A stretch of DNA of 64,000 nucleotides, from the NCBI RefSeq assembly GCF_031624395.1, contig NZ_JAMQON010000002.1, forward strand, positions 558,001 through 622,000, written 5' to 3'. A model generated the notes under the pieces. It ran no database searches, was not told where the DNA came from, and was given only the letters and a program-made list of their open reading frames with translations. Positions 1 to 7,717 of this stretch are shown in pieces (positions within the stretch are counted from its first letter, which is position 1; every line of letters starts with the position of its first letter). Made by a program: the position numbers and the translations under genes. The stretch is from Halomicroarcula saliterrae. GTDB lineage: Archaea; Halobacteriota; Halobacteria; Halobacteriales; Haloarculaceae.

Positions 1-1157
1 CGGGCGCGGTTGACCGCGTCCTGCCCCGCGACGGCCTCGTCGACGAACAGCGTCATATCGGGGTCGATGTTGCGGTCGATTTTGGCCAGCTGGGCCATCA
101 GATCGTCGGAGGTGTGGAGGCGACCCGCCGTGTCGCCCAGCACCACGTCGATATCGTTGGCCTTGGCGTACTCGACCGCGTCGTAGACGACGGCCGTCGG
201 GTCCGACCCCTGCTCGTGGGTGATAATCTTCTTGTCGAGGTTCTGGGCGTGCTTTTCGAGTTGCTCGTTCGCGCCGGCCCGGTAGGTGTCGCCGTTGGCC
301 AGCACCGTCGAGAGCCCGCGGTCCTCGAAGTAGCGGGCGAGTTTTGCGATAGTCGTCGTCTTCCCGACGCCGTTGACGCCGGTGAAGATGATGACGACGG
401 GCTTGTCGGCCGCCTGCACCCGCTCGTCGAAGTCGAACTGGCCGACGCTGATGACGTCGAACAGGGCTTCACGCAGCGCGTCCCGGACCAAGTTGCCCGT
501 ACTGGAGAGCCGCCGGCGCGTCTCGCCGGTGAGGTTCTCCTCCACGCCGGAGAGAATCTCGTTGGCGACGCTCATCTCCACGTCGCTGGACAGCAAGGCG
601 AGTTCGAGGTCGTCCAGATGCTTCTGGAGGTCCTCCTCTTCGATGACGGTCTTCCCCGTGGCCATGATTTTGGCCTTCTCGGTGAAGCTCCGCCCACCGC
701 TGTCGTCGTCTTCCTCGTCGGGTGCCAGCGTCGGAACGTCGTCGGTGGCCTCGTCTCCGGACGCATCGTCGGCATCAGCCTCTGGGGACGCATCGTCGGC
801 GTCCGCAGCTCCGGACACCTCGTCGGCATCCGTCTCTCGGGACGTGTCGTCGGCCGGCACGTCTTCGTCGACCGATGCGTCCTCGGTCGACGCGGCCTCG
901 GCTGGCGGTTCCGGTGTCGAGTCGGCGTCGGGCGAGGTCGCGTCGTCACTGTCGGTCGACGCGTCATCGGCCTCGGCAGTCGTATCGGCTTCGGACTCCG
1001 TGTCCGCCTCGGGCTCCGAAACGGCCTCCTCGTCGTCGACCGCTTCGTCGTCGACCGCTTCGTCGTCGACCGCTTCGTCTTCGGCCGCTTCGTCGTCGAC
1101 GTCTTCTTCGACGTCGCTGGTGAACCCGCTGAGCTTGTCCTTCAGTCCGTCGAACAT
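1..1157 (-). CDS. ftsY: Signal recognition particle receptor FtsY (3' end outside window)
   Basis: SRP-family GTPase that pairs with Srp54 to bring ribosomes to the translocon at the membrane. The frame opens at ATG 1157 and runs off the left edge, so about 385 residues are visible and the C-terminus is missing. Residues 1 to about 165 are an Asp/Glu/Ala-rich acidic region with DDEAV repeats. The NG GTPase domain follows, with the P-loop GVNGVGKTT near residue 260 and DTAGR near residue 340. It starts 7 nt after the pfdA stop and is the last visible gene of the translation operon. The srp54 gene often lies nearby in haloarchaea and may be just outside the window. Confidence 0.97.
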   Translation of the reverse strand, partial: MFDGLKDKLSGFTSDVEEDVDDEAAEDEAVDDEAVDDEAVDDEEAVSEPEADTESEADTTAEADDASTDSDDATSPDADSTPEPPAEAASTEDASVDEDVPADDTSRETDADEVSGAADADDASPEADADDASGDEATDDVPTLAPDEEDDDSGGRSFTEKAKIMATGKTVIEEEDLQKHLDDLELALLSSDVEMSVANEILSGVEENLTGETRRRLSSTGNLVRDALREALFDVISVGQFDFDERVQAADKPVVIIFTGVNGVGKTTTIAKLARYFEDRGLSTVLANGDTYRAGANEQLEKHAQNLDKKIITHEQGSDPTAVVYDAVEYAKANDIDVVLGDTAGRLHTSDDLMAQLAKIDRNIDPDMTLFVDEAVAGQDAVNRA

Positions 1158-1164
1158 ATCGACC

Positions 1165-1626
1165 TTACTCGTCGGACTGCTGCTCTTCCTGCTGTTGCAT
1201 CATCTGCTGCATCTGCTGTTGTTGCATCTGCTGGGCCTGCTGTTCGAGTTCGCTCATCTCGCCCTCGACCTCGGCCTTGTCGTCCTGCAGTCCTTCGATG
1301 TGGCCGTCGAGGGTCTCTTTTTTCGTTTCGAGCGTGTCGACGGCGCCGCCCTGGTCGCGCTCCGCGGCGTAGCCGCCGCCCAGGGAGACGACGATCTCGT
1401 CGATGTCGTCGACCGTCGCGCGGACGTAGGCCTCGCCGCCGATGGGGACCTGCACCGTCGCGCCCGACTCCAGCACGTCGATGGCCTCGATGGCGTCGTC
1501 GATGTCGGATTTCTTCCCCTGCAGGCGCTCGACTTCCTCGTCGATGGCCTCCATCTCCTGTTCGAGCTGCTCGATCTCCTGCTGGAGCTGCTGCATGCCG
1601 CCGCCACCGCCACCGCCGCCCATCAT
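1165..1626 (-). CDS. pfdA: Prefoldin alpha subunit
   Basis: Subunit of the hexameric prefoldin holdase, which passes unfolded proteins to the thermosome in the cytosol. The 153 residues show the family layout: an N-terminal coiled coil (about 11-48), a central beta-hairpin stretch (about 55-90) and a second coiled coil (about 95-135). A run of eight glycines lies near the N-terminus, and the tail is Gln/Met-rich (QQQQM repeats). The start overlaps the rpl18a stop as ATGA, so the two are probably translationally coupled. The ftsY start follows 7 nt after the stop. Confidence 0.95.
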   Translation of the reverse strand: MMGGGGGGGGMQQLQQEIEQLEQEMEAIDEEVERLQGKKSDIDDAIEAIDVLESGATVQVPIGGEAYVRATVDDIDEIVVSLGGGYAAERDQGGAVDTLETKKETLDGHIEGLQDDKAEVEGEMSELEQQAQQMQQQQMQQMMQQQEEQQSDE

Positions 1627-1796
1627 GCTGCCACCTCGTCGATGGAGATCTGTGTGCGCTTGAGGTTGTGCTGGGAGCCGAAGTTACTGTAGACGCGCTC
1701 GGTGGCGACGTCCTCGTTCGGCGCCTCGACCTCCTGTTCGAACTGCTGTGGCCCGTCTCGGGCCGGGAAACTACCGCGAACAGTGTACGTGCTCAT
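1623..1796 (-). CDS. rpl18a: Large ribosomal subunit protein eL20 / L18Ae
   Basis: A 57-residue archaeal ribosomal protein of the L18Ae (LX) family, starting MSTYTVRGSF. The length and the ending (RTQISIDEVAA) fit haloarchaeal members. ATG is at 1796 and the TGA at 1623-1625 overlaps the pfdA ATG. It sits in the rpl39e-rpl31e-eif6-rpl18a-pfdA-ftsY cluster, but a small plus-strand gene (1889-2278) lies between it and the upstream zinc-ribbon gene. It may therefore have its own promoter. Confidence 0.93.
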   Translation of the reverse strand: MSTYTVRGSFPARDGPQQFEQEVEAPNEDVATERVYSNFGSQHNLKRTQISIDEVAA

Positions 1797-1888
1797 ATCC
1801 TCCGGTGCGGGCAGGACAGGGAAGTATCTTCCCCTTCAGCCTTTCTCAGTCTCGCTGACGGGGCCCGATTGTGGGGTCGACAGCGCTT

Positions 1889-2278
1889 ATGACGGTCGCC
1901 GCCGACAGTAGCGACACAGTGGGACGTGACAGGTCAGAGCGGGGCGGTAGCGGCGGGACGCTGTTCCCGGGGCAGCGCCAGCTCTCCGAGTCGCATACGG
2001 TCCTGTGGGCGGTGGTTATCCTGGCGTCGCTGTTCGACGTCGTGACCACCATGGTCGGCATCCAGCGGGGGCTCGGGGAGGGTAACGCGGTCGCCCGGGC
2101 GTTCATCGAGACCTACGGCACGCCCGGCATCGGTCTGTTGAAGTTCAGCGCGCTAGTGGTGGTCGTCATCGCGTGGGCGCGGTTCGACGACCGCCGGGCG
2201 ACGGCCGTCCTCGTCGGCTTCGCGCTCGTCTCGCTCGTCGTGGTCGCGCTGAACGCGGTGACACTCGCCGGCGTCTGA
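1889..2278 (+). CDS. DUF5658-type small membrane protein
   Basis: Protein of 129 residues from ATG 1889; an in-frame GTG at 1871 would add six residues. About 40 hydrophilic N-terminal residues are followed by three or four membrane segments, including a stretch around VLWAVVILASLFDVVTTMVG and two C-terminal ones. The pattern LFDVVTT..G...G..E.N is what I associate with haloarchaeal DUF5658 proteins, whose function is unknown. It is on the strand opposite to the flanking ribosomal genes and splits their operon. The DUF assignment is from memory of the motif, not a search. Confidence 0.75.
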   Translation: MTVAADSSDTVGRDRSERGGSGGTLFPGQRQLSESHTVLWAVVILASLFDVVTTMVGIQRGLGEGNAVARAFIETYGTPGIGLLKFSALVVVVIAWARFDDRRATAVLVGFALVSLVVVALNAVTLAGV

Positions 2279-2295
2279 GGCCGTTCGACACCTCG

Positions 2296-2427
2296 CTACG
2301 TCTCCGGCGCGTATATCATATCACCGCCACACATCGGACAGGACGTTCTGAGTATCTCCGTCGCGTACTCACACCGCCGACAGACGAGCGGTTTCGGCTC
2401 CGTTATCGATGGTTCCTTCTCTGACAT
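2296..2427 (-). CDS. 43-residue zinc-ribbon microprotein
   Basis: Very small gene with ATG at 2427 and TAG at 2296-2298. The product has two CxxC knuckles, CRRC at residues 17-20 and CPMC at 31-34, followed by GGDM, which is a minimal zinc-ribbon. Small proteins of this kind are common in haloarchaea, and a few have regulatory roles, but nothing here shows a specific function. It lies on the same strand as eif6 (stop at 2564) and rpl18a and may be part of their operon. Spacing to eif6 is about 136 nt. Confidence 0.72.
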   Translation of the reverse strand: MSEKEPSITEPKPLVCRRCEYATEILRTSCPMCGGDMIYAPET

Positions 2428-2563
2428 GTCTTACAGTTCGTCATCTATCATGATAAATGTTGACATTGGTCGGGTAGTAGCGCACTCGAACGGCGCCACT
2501 ACTCACGGTGTGACGAACAGCCCCGCCGCTGGCGGTCGGGACGCGACGCGGAAAACGGAGCGG

Positions 2564-3229
2564 TCAGTCGATGTAGCCCAGCGTGGCGTCGATACGGCCC
2601 AGTTCCGGACCGGAGGTGTCCGTGCCACAGACGTAGCCGGAGTCGTTTGCCACGAGGCCGGAACCGACCAGCGGGCCGCCGTAGTTGACGGTGCCGATGT
2701 CGGCCGGTACATCGAGCAGCTCCTCCAGCGCGTCGAGCTCGCCGTCCGTGGCCTTCGGATGACAGAGGACGCCGCTATCGGTGGCGACGGCGGCGGTGCC
2801 GACGGTGTTGACGCCGGCGACGACGCCGCGTTCGACGGGCACGTCCAGCCCGTCTCGCACCGCCTGAACGGCCTCGCGGGAGAGGTCGGGGTGGACGTAC
2901 GCCCCCGAGTCGTTACAGCAGACGACGTTCCCGGCGGCGTTGATGCGGCCGGGTAGCTCCGTCACCGGAACGTCGACGACGTCCTGGATACGTTCGATTT
3001 CGGATTCACGCACACGCGAGGAGACGAGGAGCCCGTTCTCGTTGCCGGTCGCCAGCGCGCCGACCGTCGCGGAGTGACCCACGGTGGTCGGGATGGCGGG
3101 CACTTCGAGCTCCTCGCTCAGGTCCTCGGCCAGCGATTCGTCTACGTCGGGGCGAACCAGCACGCAGTTGTCGGTCGCACGGGCGAAGACACCGACGTAC
3201 GACGACCCGGAGAATGCCGCGCGGAGCAA
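2564..3229 (-). CDS. eif6: Translation initiation factor 6 (eIF6)
   Basis: Ribosome anti-association factor that binds the large subunit and blocks premature joining with the small subunit. The 221 residues are full family length and show the repeated pentein-like units typical of eIF6, including [14 protein letters not shown] at the start and repeated GVLC/YVCG-type strands. The best start is TTG at 3229 (MLRAAFSG), just 3 nt after the rpl31e stop; no ATG gives a complete N-terminus. Being directly downstream of rpl39e and rpl31e matches the conserved haloarchaeal order. Confidence 0.96.
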   Translation of the reverse strand: MLRAAFSGSSYVGVFARATDNCVLVRPDVDESLAEDLSEELEVPAIPTTVGHSATVGALATGNENGLLVSSRVRESEIERIQDVVDVPVTELPGRINAAGNVVCCNDSGAYVHPDLSREAVQAVRDGLDVPVERGVVAGVNTVGTAAVATDSGVLCHPKATDGELDALEELLDVPADIGTVNYGGPLVGSGLVANDSGYVCGTDTSGPELGRIDATLGYID

Positions 3230-3232
3230 GGG

Positions 3233-3511
3233 TTATTCCGCTGTCTCTGCTTCGACGACTGCCTCGCCCTCTTCCTCGAAGCGGGCGGCGCGCACGCGAA
3301 GCTTGCTCGGCGGGCTCGACCGGCCTCGGGCCCACGTCGTCTCGTTTATCGAGGGGTCGATACGGACGGCGTCCTCCTCGACGGAGAAGTGCTGGGCGAG
3401 GTGCTCGCGGACGAGTCGGATCGCCTTGTCGGCCTTCTTGTGGTTCGGCTCGGCTCTCGCGTCGCGGAGCGGAATCGTGACGACACGCTCCTCAAAGTCA
3501 CCGGCGCTCAT
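3233..3511 (-). CDS. rpl31e: Large ribosomal subunit protein eL31
   Basis: Archaeal/eukaryotic ribosomal protein of 92 residues located near the tunnel exit of the large subunit. It begins [19 protein letters not shown] and has the family pattern KKADKAIRLVREHLAQHF, followed by an acidic halophilic tail. Its ATG overlaps the rpl39e stop as TAATG, and eif6 follows 3 nt after its stop, so the three genes are almost certainly co-transcribed. Confidence 0.97.
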   Translation of the reverse strand: MSAGDFEERVVTIPLRDARAEPNHKKADKAIRLVREHLAQHFSVEEDAVRIDPSINETTWARGRSSPPSKLRVRAARFEEEGEAVVEAETAE

Positions 3512-3663
3512 TATTCGTCAGTGTCGCCCCGGCGCCAGTGTCGGCGCTTCGGGTTGCGCTGGACTTCGCGGTCGGTCTTGAGCATGACCCAAGACGGGAC
3601 GCGACTGTTCTGCTTGTCGAGTTTGGCCAGACGCTTCTTCTTGGCCTTCGACTTCTTGCTCAT
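3511..3663 (-). CDS. rpl39e: Large ribosomal subunit protein eL39
   Basis: A 50-residue basic ribosomal protein with the hallmark sequence [20 protein letters not shown] and the conserved [21 protein letters not shown] region in its second half. It is unusually basic among the acidic proteins around it, as expected for a protein buried in the ribosome. ATG is at 3663. It is the first gene of the minus-strand translation operon and has a TATA-like element about 29 nt upstream. Confidence 0.97.
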   Translation of the reverse strand: MSKKSKAKKKRLAKLDKQNSRVPSWVMLKTDREVQRNPKRRHWRRGDTDE

Positions 3664-3686
3664 GGTGTCGGCACTTCTGTGCCACG

Positions 3687-3697
3687 GCTTAAATTCC
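3687..3697 (-). promoter_or_regulatory. TATA box of the rpl39e operon
   Basis: On the minus strand the sequence reads GAATTTAAGCC, centred about 29 nt before the rpl39e ATG. This is the haloarchaeal spacing for a leaderless transcript. No other TATA-like element is closer. Confidence 0.5.
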
Positions 3698-3802
3698 TTC
3701 CTTTTCCGCTCGCCGTGCGTCGACTGTGATAGGCGGCTTTCGTTATCATGGTGTGTAATCGGGCACGAAGCGTTAAGTGCGGAAATCGGCAGATAGCCAC
3801 AC

Positions 3803-4318
3803 GTGAATCGTCGGTCCGTACTACAGGCGGTCGGAGCGGGACTGGGAGCCGCTAGTTCCGGCTGTCTCGGTGGTGGTGGCGAAGTCATCGTGACCGTCAA
3901 GCGAGACGTCACCGTCGACCCCGGGACGGCGTGGATGGAGACGGGGATTCCGGATCTCTCGGAGTCGGGCGGCGCTATCGAATACATCGTTCGCGCGGAG
4001 ACGCCGTTCGACGTCTACTTCTTCAGCGACGAGGCCGACTTCCGCAAGTACGACGCCTACATCAAGGGCGACGACCCCGACGAAACCCCGCCCGGGAACG
4101 ACGAGTTCAGCCAGGCGGCAGTGCCAAAAGAGGGCTCCGGGATGTACGAGGCGGCGACGGACGACGGTGGGGGTCGCCAGTCGGTTGGGGCCTCGGGTCC
4201 GTACTACTTCGCCGTGGACCACTCGAACTACCGCATGGAGAACCGCGTCGAGGCGTTCGACGACCCGCTGACGGCCTTCGTGGACCTGGAGGTCGTCCGG
4301 AAGCGGTCGCTGCTCTAG
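3803..4318 (+). CDS. Tat-exported lipoprotein, unknown function
   Basis: Protein of 171 residues starting at GTG 3803. The N-terminus has the twin-arginine motif ([11 protein letters not shown]) and a lipobox-like SSGC at about residues 18-21, so it is probably folded, exported by Tat and lipid-anchored outside the cell. The remainder is an acidic soluble domain with beta-strand-like segments ([31 protein letters not shown]) that recalls haloarchaeal secreted beta-sandwich proteins. I do not recognise a specific family. A TTAAG element about 28 nt upstream fits a leaderless promoter. Its stop overlaps the convergent ZIP gene stop by 4 nt. Confidence 0.8.
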   Translation: MNRRSVLQAVGAGLGAASSGCLGGGGEVIVTVKRDVTVDPGTAWMETGIPDLSESGGAIEYIVRAETPFDVYFFSDEADFRKYDAYIKGDDPDETPPGNDEFSQAAVPKEGSGMYEAATDDGGGRQSVGASGPYYFAVDHSNYRMENRVEAFDDPLTAFVDLEVVRKRSLL

Positions 4319-5127
4319 ACGAACGCGAGCGGCACCATCGCCAGCACGCCGGCGAGGACCCCGGTCAGTAGTTCCCGCTTGCCGCCGCCGGCGAGGTTCT
4401 GGCCGTACTCCAGCGCCTCGGGAACGAACTCCGTCGCGACGAGGTAGATCATCGCACCGGCTGCAAAGCCGAATCCAAAGGGGAGGAACTCCCGCGCCAG
4501 CGTCACGAAGTAGTAGGCGATGACCGCGCCGACGGGCTGGGGCAGCGAGGAGAAGACGGCCCACCACACCATCTTCGGCTCGCTGACGCCGAGTGACCGC
4601 AGCGGGATGGCGATAGCCGTCCCCTCCGGGACGTTGTGGATGGAGATAGCCACCGTCATGAACACCGCAAGCAGCGGGACGGCGAGGCCCGCGATAGCGA
4701 CCGAGTCGCCCGCCCCGGCCCCGTCCAGCCCGAGCTCCGCGAAGGAGACGCCGACGGCGACCCCCTCGGGGAAACTGTGGACCGTCAGGATGCCGAGGAT
4801 GAGCACCAGCTTCTTGAAGTCGGCCTGCTCGAACTTTTTGGGCCCGTGGTCGAAGCCCTCCAGGGCCTCGTGACCGACGACGACGAGGACGACGCCGGTG
4901 AGCAGGCCCGGCACCAGGAGAATCGGTGAACCGTAGTTGAGCCCTTCCCGCACCAACCCGAACACCGACGCAGCGACCATGATACCCGAGGCGAGCCCCC
5001 ACAGCAACACGTTCCATCGGTCCGAGAAGTCGTCGACCAGAAAGAACGGAACGGCCCCCAGACCGGTCGCCAGCGCCGTCAGCAACCCGGCGACGAAGAC
5101 GAAGGCGACGTTCTCGAAGGCGACCAT
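4315..5127 (-). CDS. ZIP-family divalent metal transporter
   Basis: Integral membrane permease expected to import Zn(II) or a related divalent cation. The 270 residues form about eight membrane segments. Segment 4 carries HSFPEGVAVG and segment 5 carries HNVPEGTAIA, the two His-x-x-x-Glu metal-binding signatures of ZIP proteins. A hydrophilic loop with HGPKKFEQADFKK comes before segment 4, and a Glu in TEFVPEALE is also typical. The length is normal. An inverted repeat in its promoter region (5154-5178) may bind a metal-responsive regulator. Confidence 0.93.
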   Translation of the reverse strand: MVAFENVAFVFVAGLLTALATGLGAVPFFLVDDFSDRWNVLLWGLASGIMVAASVFGLVREGLNYGSPILLVPGLLTGVVLVVVGHEALEGFDHGPKKFEQADFKKLVLILGILTVHSFPEGVAVGVSFAELGLDGAGAGDSVAIAGLAVPLLAVFMTVAISIHNVPEGTAIAIPLRSLGVSEPKMVWWAVFSSLPQPVGAVIAYYFVTLAREFLPFGFGFAAGAMIYLVATEFVPEALEYGQNLAGGGKRELLTGVLAGVLAMVPLAFV

Positions 5128-5153
5128 GAGAACCCTACTGGACTCCGACGCAT

Positions 5154-5178
5154 AACAATTATCATTTTTCTGATTGTT
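5154..5178. promoter_or_regulatory. Inverted repeat upstream of the ZIP transporter gene
   Basis: AACAAT at 5154-5159 and ATTGTT at 5173-5178 form a 6-bp inverted repeat with a 13-nt AT-rich spacer. It lies 27-51 nt before the ZIP start codon, where the TATA box should be. It could be an operator, but short AT-rich repeats also arise by chance. Confidence 0.3.
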
Positions 5179-5208
5179 TTTGGTCGGCCTAGAGCTGCGT
5201 ACTACCTG

Positions 5209-5772
5209 TCAGAGCGCAATCGAGTCTACGGTACGGTACACCGGACCGTCGTCCCGCAGGACGCTCTCCGTGAGACGGAGTTCCTCGACCGGCAGTCGGC
5301 CCACGTCAGGGTCGTCGTGCTCGACGACGCGGCGGACCTGCGCTTTCCCGCCGGCGTGGTCCAGCCGGGCAATGGTGGCGTGGGGCGTGAACTCGTGTTC
5401 CTCGGCCTCGAACCCCATCGCCGTGGTTCGGTCCTCGACGGTCTCGTGGAGCGCCGTCAGTTCCCGGTCACCGTGGTCCTCCCGGACGCCGACCCAGACG
5501 ACGCTGATGTAGTCGAGCGACGGGAAGACGCCGAGCCCTCCGAAGTGGGCCTCGAACGGGTCGACACCGCTGTCCTCGACGGCCGTTTCGAGCGCGTCCA
5601 CGAGGTCGTCGACGCGCTCCGGGTCGGTGTCACCGAGGAATTTGAGGGTGACGTGGGCCTGCTCCGGGTCGGTCAGTCGCAGGCCAGCGGTGTCCTCGAA
5701 CCGCTGTTGTACGTCGGCTACGGCGTGGGCCAGACCGTCGAGGTCGACGCTGACGAACAGTCGTTTGCTCAT
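5209..5772 (-). CDS. thpR: RNA 2',3'-cyclic phosphodiesterase (LigT/ThpR family)
   Basis: Enzyme of the 2H phosphoesterase superfamily that hydrolyses 2',3'-cyclic phosphate RNA ends to 2'-phosphates. The 187-residue product starts MSKRLFVSVDLDG and has the two catalytic H-x-T/S-x motifs, HVTLKF near residue 45 and HATIAR near residue 137. Length and N-terminus are standard. The start at 5772 was chosen because it gives the family N-terminus MSKRLFV; an in-frame start further upstream adds only charged residues. It is divergent from the TPR gene at 5857. Confidence 0.93.
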   Translation of the reverse strand: MSKRLFVSVDLDGLAHAVADVQQRFEDTAGLRLTDPEQAHVTLKFLGDTDPERVDDLVDALETAVEDSGVDPFEAHFGGLGVFPSLDYISVVWVGVREDHGDRELTALHETVEDRTTAMGFEAEEHEFTPHATIARLDHAGGKAQVRRVVEHDDPDVGRLPVEELRLTESVLRDDGPVYRTVDSIAL

Positions 5773-5856
5773 ACCGTGGGTCCGCTTGCCACGCACTTGG
5801 AACTGACTGAGCCGGGGACGCAGCCCTTAACCCGCCTGACCGCCAACCGTGGGGCA

Positions 5857-6588
5857 ATGACAGACCGAGAGCCCGAGGACCACCAGTTCTCAGAGGGACA
5901 GGGGTTCGACGACCCCTACGAGGGGTTCGACCTCGAACCCCCGGAGTTCGAAGTCGACCCCGACAAGGTCGATCCCGTCGACTCCCGTGTCCTGACTGAC
6001 ATGCTGGACCGGCGCAACGTCACGTCCGACGCCGTCGACCCCGGAAAGCTGCTCGACGTTGGGCTGGAGTACATGCATATCAACCGCCACGAACAGGCCG
6101 CCGAGACGTTCGAGCGGGTCGCCCAGTTCACCGACGACGAGCGACTGAAACAGGAAGCGTGGACGAACAAGGGCGCGGCCCACGCGCAACTGGAGGAGTG
6201 GGACGCCGCCATCGGCGCCTACAAAGAGGCGCTCAACTTCGACGACGAGTCCGACCACGCGGCGACGGCCGAGACGAACCTCGCGTACGCGCTGTGGGAG
6301 TCGGGCCGCACCGAGCAGGCGCTCGAACACGCCGAGCGAGCCGTCGAGATCGACCCGCGCTTTGGCGAAGCGTGGTACAACCGCGGTTTCTTCCTGCTCG
6401 AACGCGGGCTCGCCGAGGACGCCCTCGACGCGTTCGACAACGCCATCCGCCTGAGCTTCCGGAACGCCGACGTGCTAGAGGAGAAAGCCCGCGCCCTGGA
6501 AGAGCTGGGCGAGTACGACCGCGCCGAGGAGCTCGCAGAAGAGGTAGACGAGATGCGCGAAGACGCCGAACAGCAGCTGCTGGAATGA
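5857..6588 (+). CDS. Tetratricopeptide repeat protein
   Basis: A 243-residue cytosolic protein, probably a scaffold for protein-protein contacts. About 70 acidic N-terminal residues come before four or five TPR units (about 78-235), seen as repeated A..F..A pairs such as AWTNKGAAHAQLEEWDAAIG and AWYNRGFFLLERGLAEDALD. No enzyme domain is visible. The CCCTTAACCC stretch about 28 nt upstream of ATG 5857 fits a leaderless promoter. Its stop overlaps the start of the DUF424 gene (ATGA), so the two proteins are likely made together. Confidence 0.9.
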   Translation: MTDREPEDHQFSEGQGFDDPYEGFDLEPPEFEVDPDKVDPVDSRVLTDMLDRRNVTSDAVDPGKLLDVGLEYMHINRHEQAAETFERVAQFTDDERLKQEAWTNKGAAHAQLEEWDAAIGAYKEALNFDDESDHAATAETNLAYALWESGRTEQALEHAERAVEIDPRFGEAWYNRGFFLLERGLAEDALDAFDNAIRLSFRNADVLEEKARALEELGEYDRAEELAEEVDEMREDAEQQLLE

Positions 6589-6875
6589 TACTCAACGAGC
6601 GCGACACCGACGAGGGGCTGCTCGTCTCCGTCTGTGACCCCGATGTCGTCGGCGAGACGTTCGAAGACGGGCCCGTCTCGCTGACCGTCACCGAGGAGTT
6701 CTACGGCGGCGAGACTGTCTCCGAATCGGAGGTCGTCGACAGCCTCGCGCGCTGTTCGGTCGCGAACATCGTCGGCACGGAGAGCGTCGACGTGGCCGTC
6801 GAGCACGGGTTCGTCGACGAGGAGAACGTCCTCGACGTGGACGGGACCCGCCACGCCCAGTTGCTCTGGCTCTGA
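6585..6875 (+). CDS. DUF424 family protein
   Basis: Archaeal-specific protein of 96 residues with the DUF424 signature: MILNERDTDEGLLVSVCDPDVVG at the start, the central EEFYGG, then CSVANIVGTESV. The family has been structurally characterised but has no settled function; a role linked to translation or RNA is only a suggestion from its conservation in archaea. ATG overlaps the TPR gene stop (ATGA), a sign of translational coupling. Confidence 0.88.
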   Translation: MILNERDTDEGLLVSVCDPDVVGETFEDGPVSLTVTEEFYGGETVSESEVVDSLARCSVANIVGTESVDVAVEHGFVDEENVLDVDGTRHAQLLWL

Positions 6876-6955
6876 GTGTCGTCGCCGTCGAAAACCCCCG
6901 GCTATCCTACTCGGGCGAGCGCGTGGCCTGCGCGCACGTCGTTTCGATCGGGACG

Positions 6956-7489
6956 CTAGCGGAACTCCAGTTGCTTTAGCTTCCAGCCGCCCTCGAACAC
7001 GACGAGGCGAACGGTGTGGATGCCCCGCGGCAGGTCAACCGCGGTCGTGACCTCTTTCCAGTCGTACCAGCCGCCAGTCGACCCGAACTCGAACCGTCGG
7101 AGCGGGTCGTCGTCGACGACGACACCGAGGTCGCCGCCGCCGAAGCTGTCGGCCGCGGCGACGTGGATGGTCAGTTCGTACGTCCCGGCCTCCTGGATGT
7201 AGACGTCGTAGGCGAGCCACTCGTCGCTCGCGAGCCAGTCGATTTCGCCGTCGCCGCTGAGCGGGGTATCGACCGCGTTCCACCGGTCGGCGTGGTGGTA
7301 CTGGTGGTAGGCACCCACGCTGATGGTCCCGGGGACCTCGTGGCGCTCGATACCGGGCTGTTCGTGCGCCCCGTGGACCCGCCGGTCGCGGCCGCGACGC
7401 TCGCCGCCGCGCTGAACTACGCCGCCGTCAGGCTGTCTCGTCACTTCGGAGCGGCGGTCGTCTGGGTCCCCCATCGCTGAACTGTACAT
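6956..7489 (-). CDS. Lone CBM6-like carbohydrate-binding module
   Basis: Protein of 177 residues whose C-terminal 120 residues look like a family 6/35-type carbohydrate-binding beta-sandwich: EWLAYDVYIQEAGTYELTIH, a central FGGGDLGVVVDDD, then GGWYDWKEVTTAVDLPRGIHTVRL. The first 50 or so residues are Arg/Gly-rich, have no signal peptide, and do not look like folded sequence. So the module has neither an export signal nor a catalytic partner. It may be the remnant of a longer glycan-active enzyme, with the N-terminal part read out of its original frame. The start at 7489 is uncertain. Confidence 0.6.
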   Translation of the reverse strand: MYSSAMGDPDDRRSEVTRQPDGGVVQRGGERRGRDRRVHGAHEQPGIERHEVPGTISVGAYHQYHHADRWNAVDTPLSGDGEIDWLASDEWLAYDVYIQEAGTYELTIHVAAADSFGGGDLGVVVDDDPLRRFEFGSTGGWYDWKEVTTAVDLPRGIHTVRLVVFEGGWKLKQLEFR

Positions 7490-7525
7490 ACAGCCACTAC
7501 CATAAAATATTTGTCACTATTTCAG

Positions 7526-7568
7526 CTATTGATAAATAGACCTCGTATCTGCCCTAATTTATCAGTAG
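7526..7568. promoter_or_regulatory. 12-bp inverted repeat in AT-rich gap before sufS
   Basis: CTATTGATAAAT (7526-7537) and ATTTATCAGTAG (7557-7568) are inverted copies matching at 11 of 12 positions with a 19-nt spacer. They lie in an AT-rich stretch between the divergent CBM gene and sufS. An operator or an RNA hairpin are both possible. The rest of 7490-7717 shows no open frame. Confidence 0.35.
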
Positions 7569-7668
7569 CCGGGTCGAAATTGAGCTGCGTGGCTATCTCC
7601 GGCGATAACGACGGCGGGCGGAGTCCGGCAGCGCGGGGACGACCCGTTTCGGTCGAGACGAATCGTGG

Positions 7669-7684
7669 TTTTGGTGAACCAAAA
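7669..7684. promoter_or_regulatory. Perfect palindrome in sufS promoter, DtxR-like
   Basis: TTTTGGTGAACCAAAA is a perfect 7-2-7 palindrome ending 33 nt before the sufS ATG, where the core promoter should be. Its GGT-NN-ACC core resembles sites of DtxR-family iron and manganese regulators, including the haloarchaeal Idr-type consensus as I recall it. A role in iron-dependent control of sufS is inference. Confidence 0.5.
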
Positions 7685-7717
7685 GAAAGTTCACTGCCCG
7701 ACCCTTCGATATAGCCA

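Noticed and set aside
114-1892. Long plus-strand open frame opposite ftsY, pfdA and rpl18a
   Set aside because: It is a by-product of GC-rich third positions in the minus-strand genes. Its translation is rich in Arg/Val/Gly without domains, and the minus-strand reading gives clear FtsY and prefoldin motifs.
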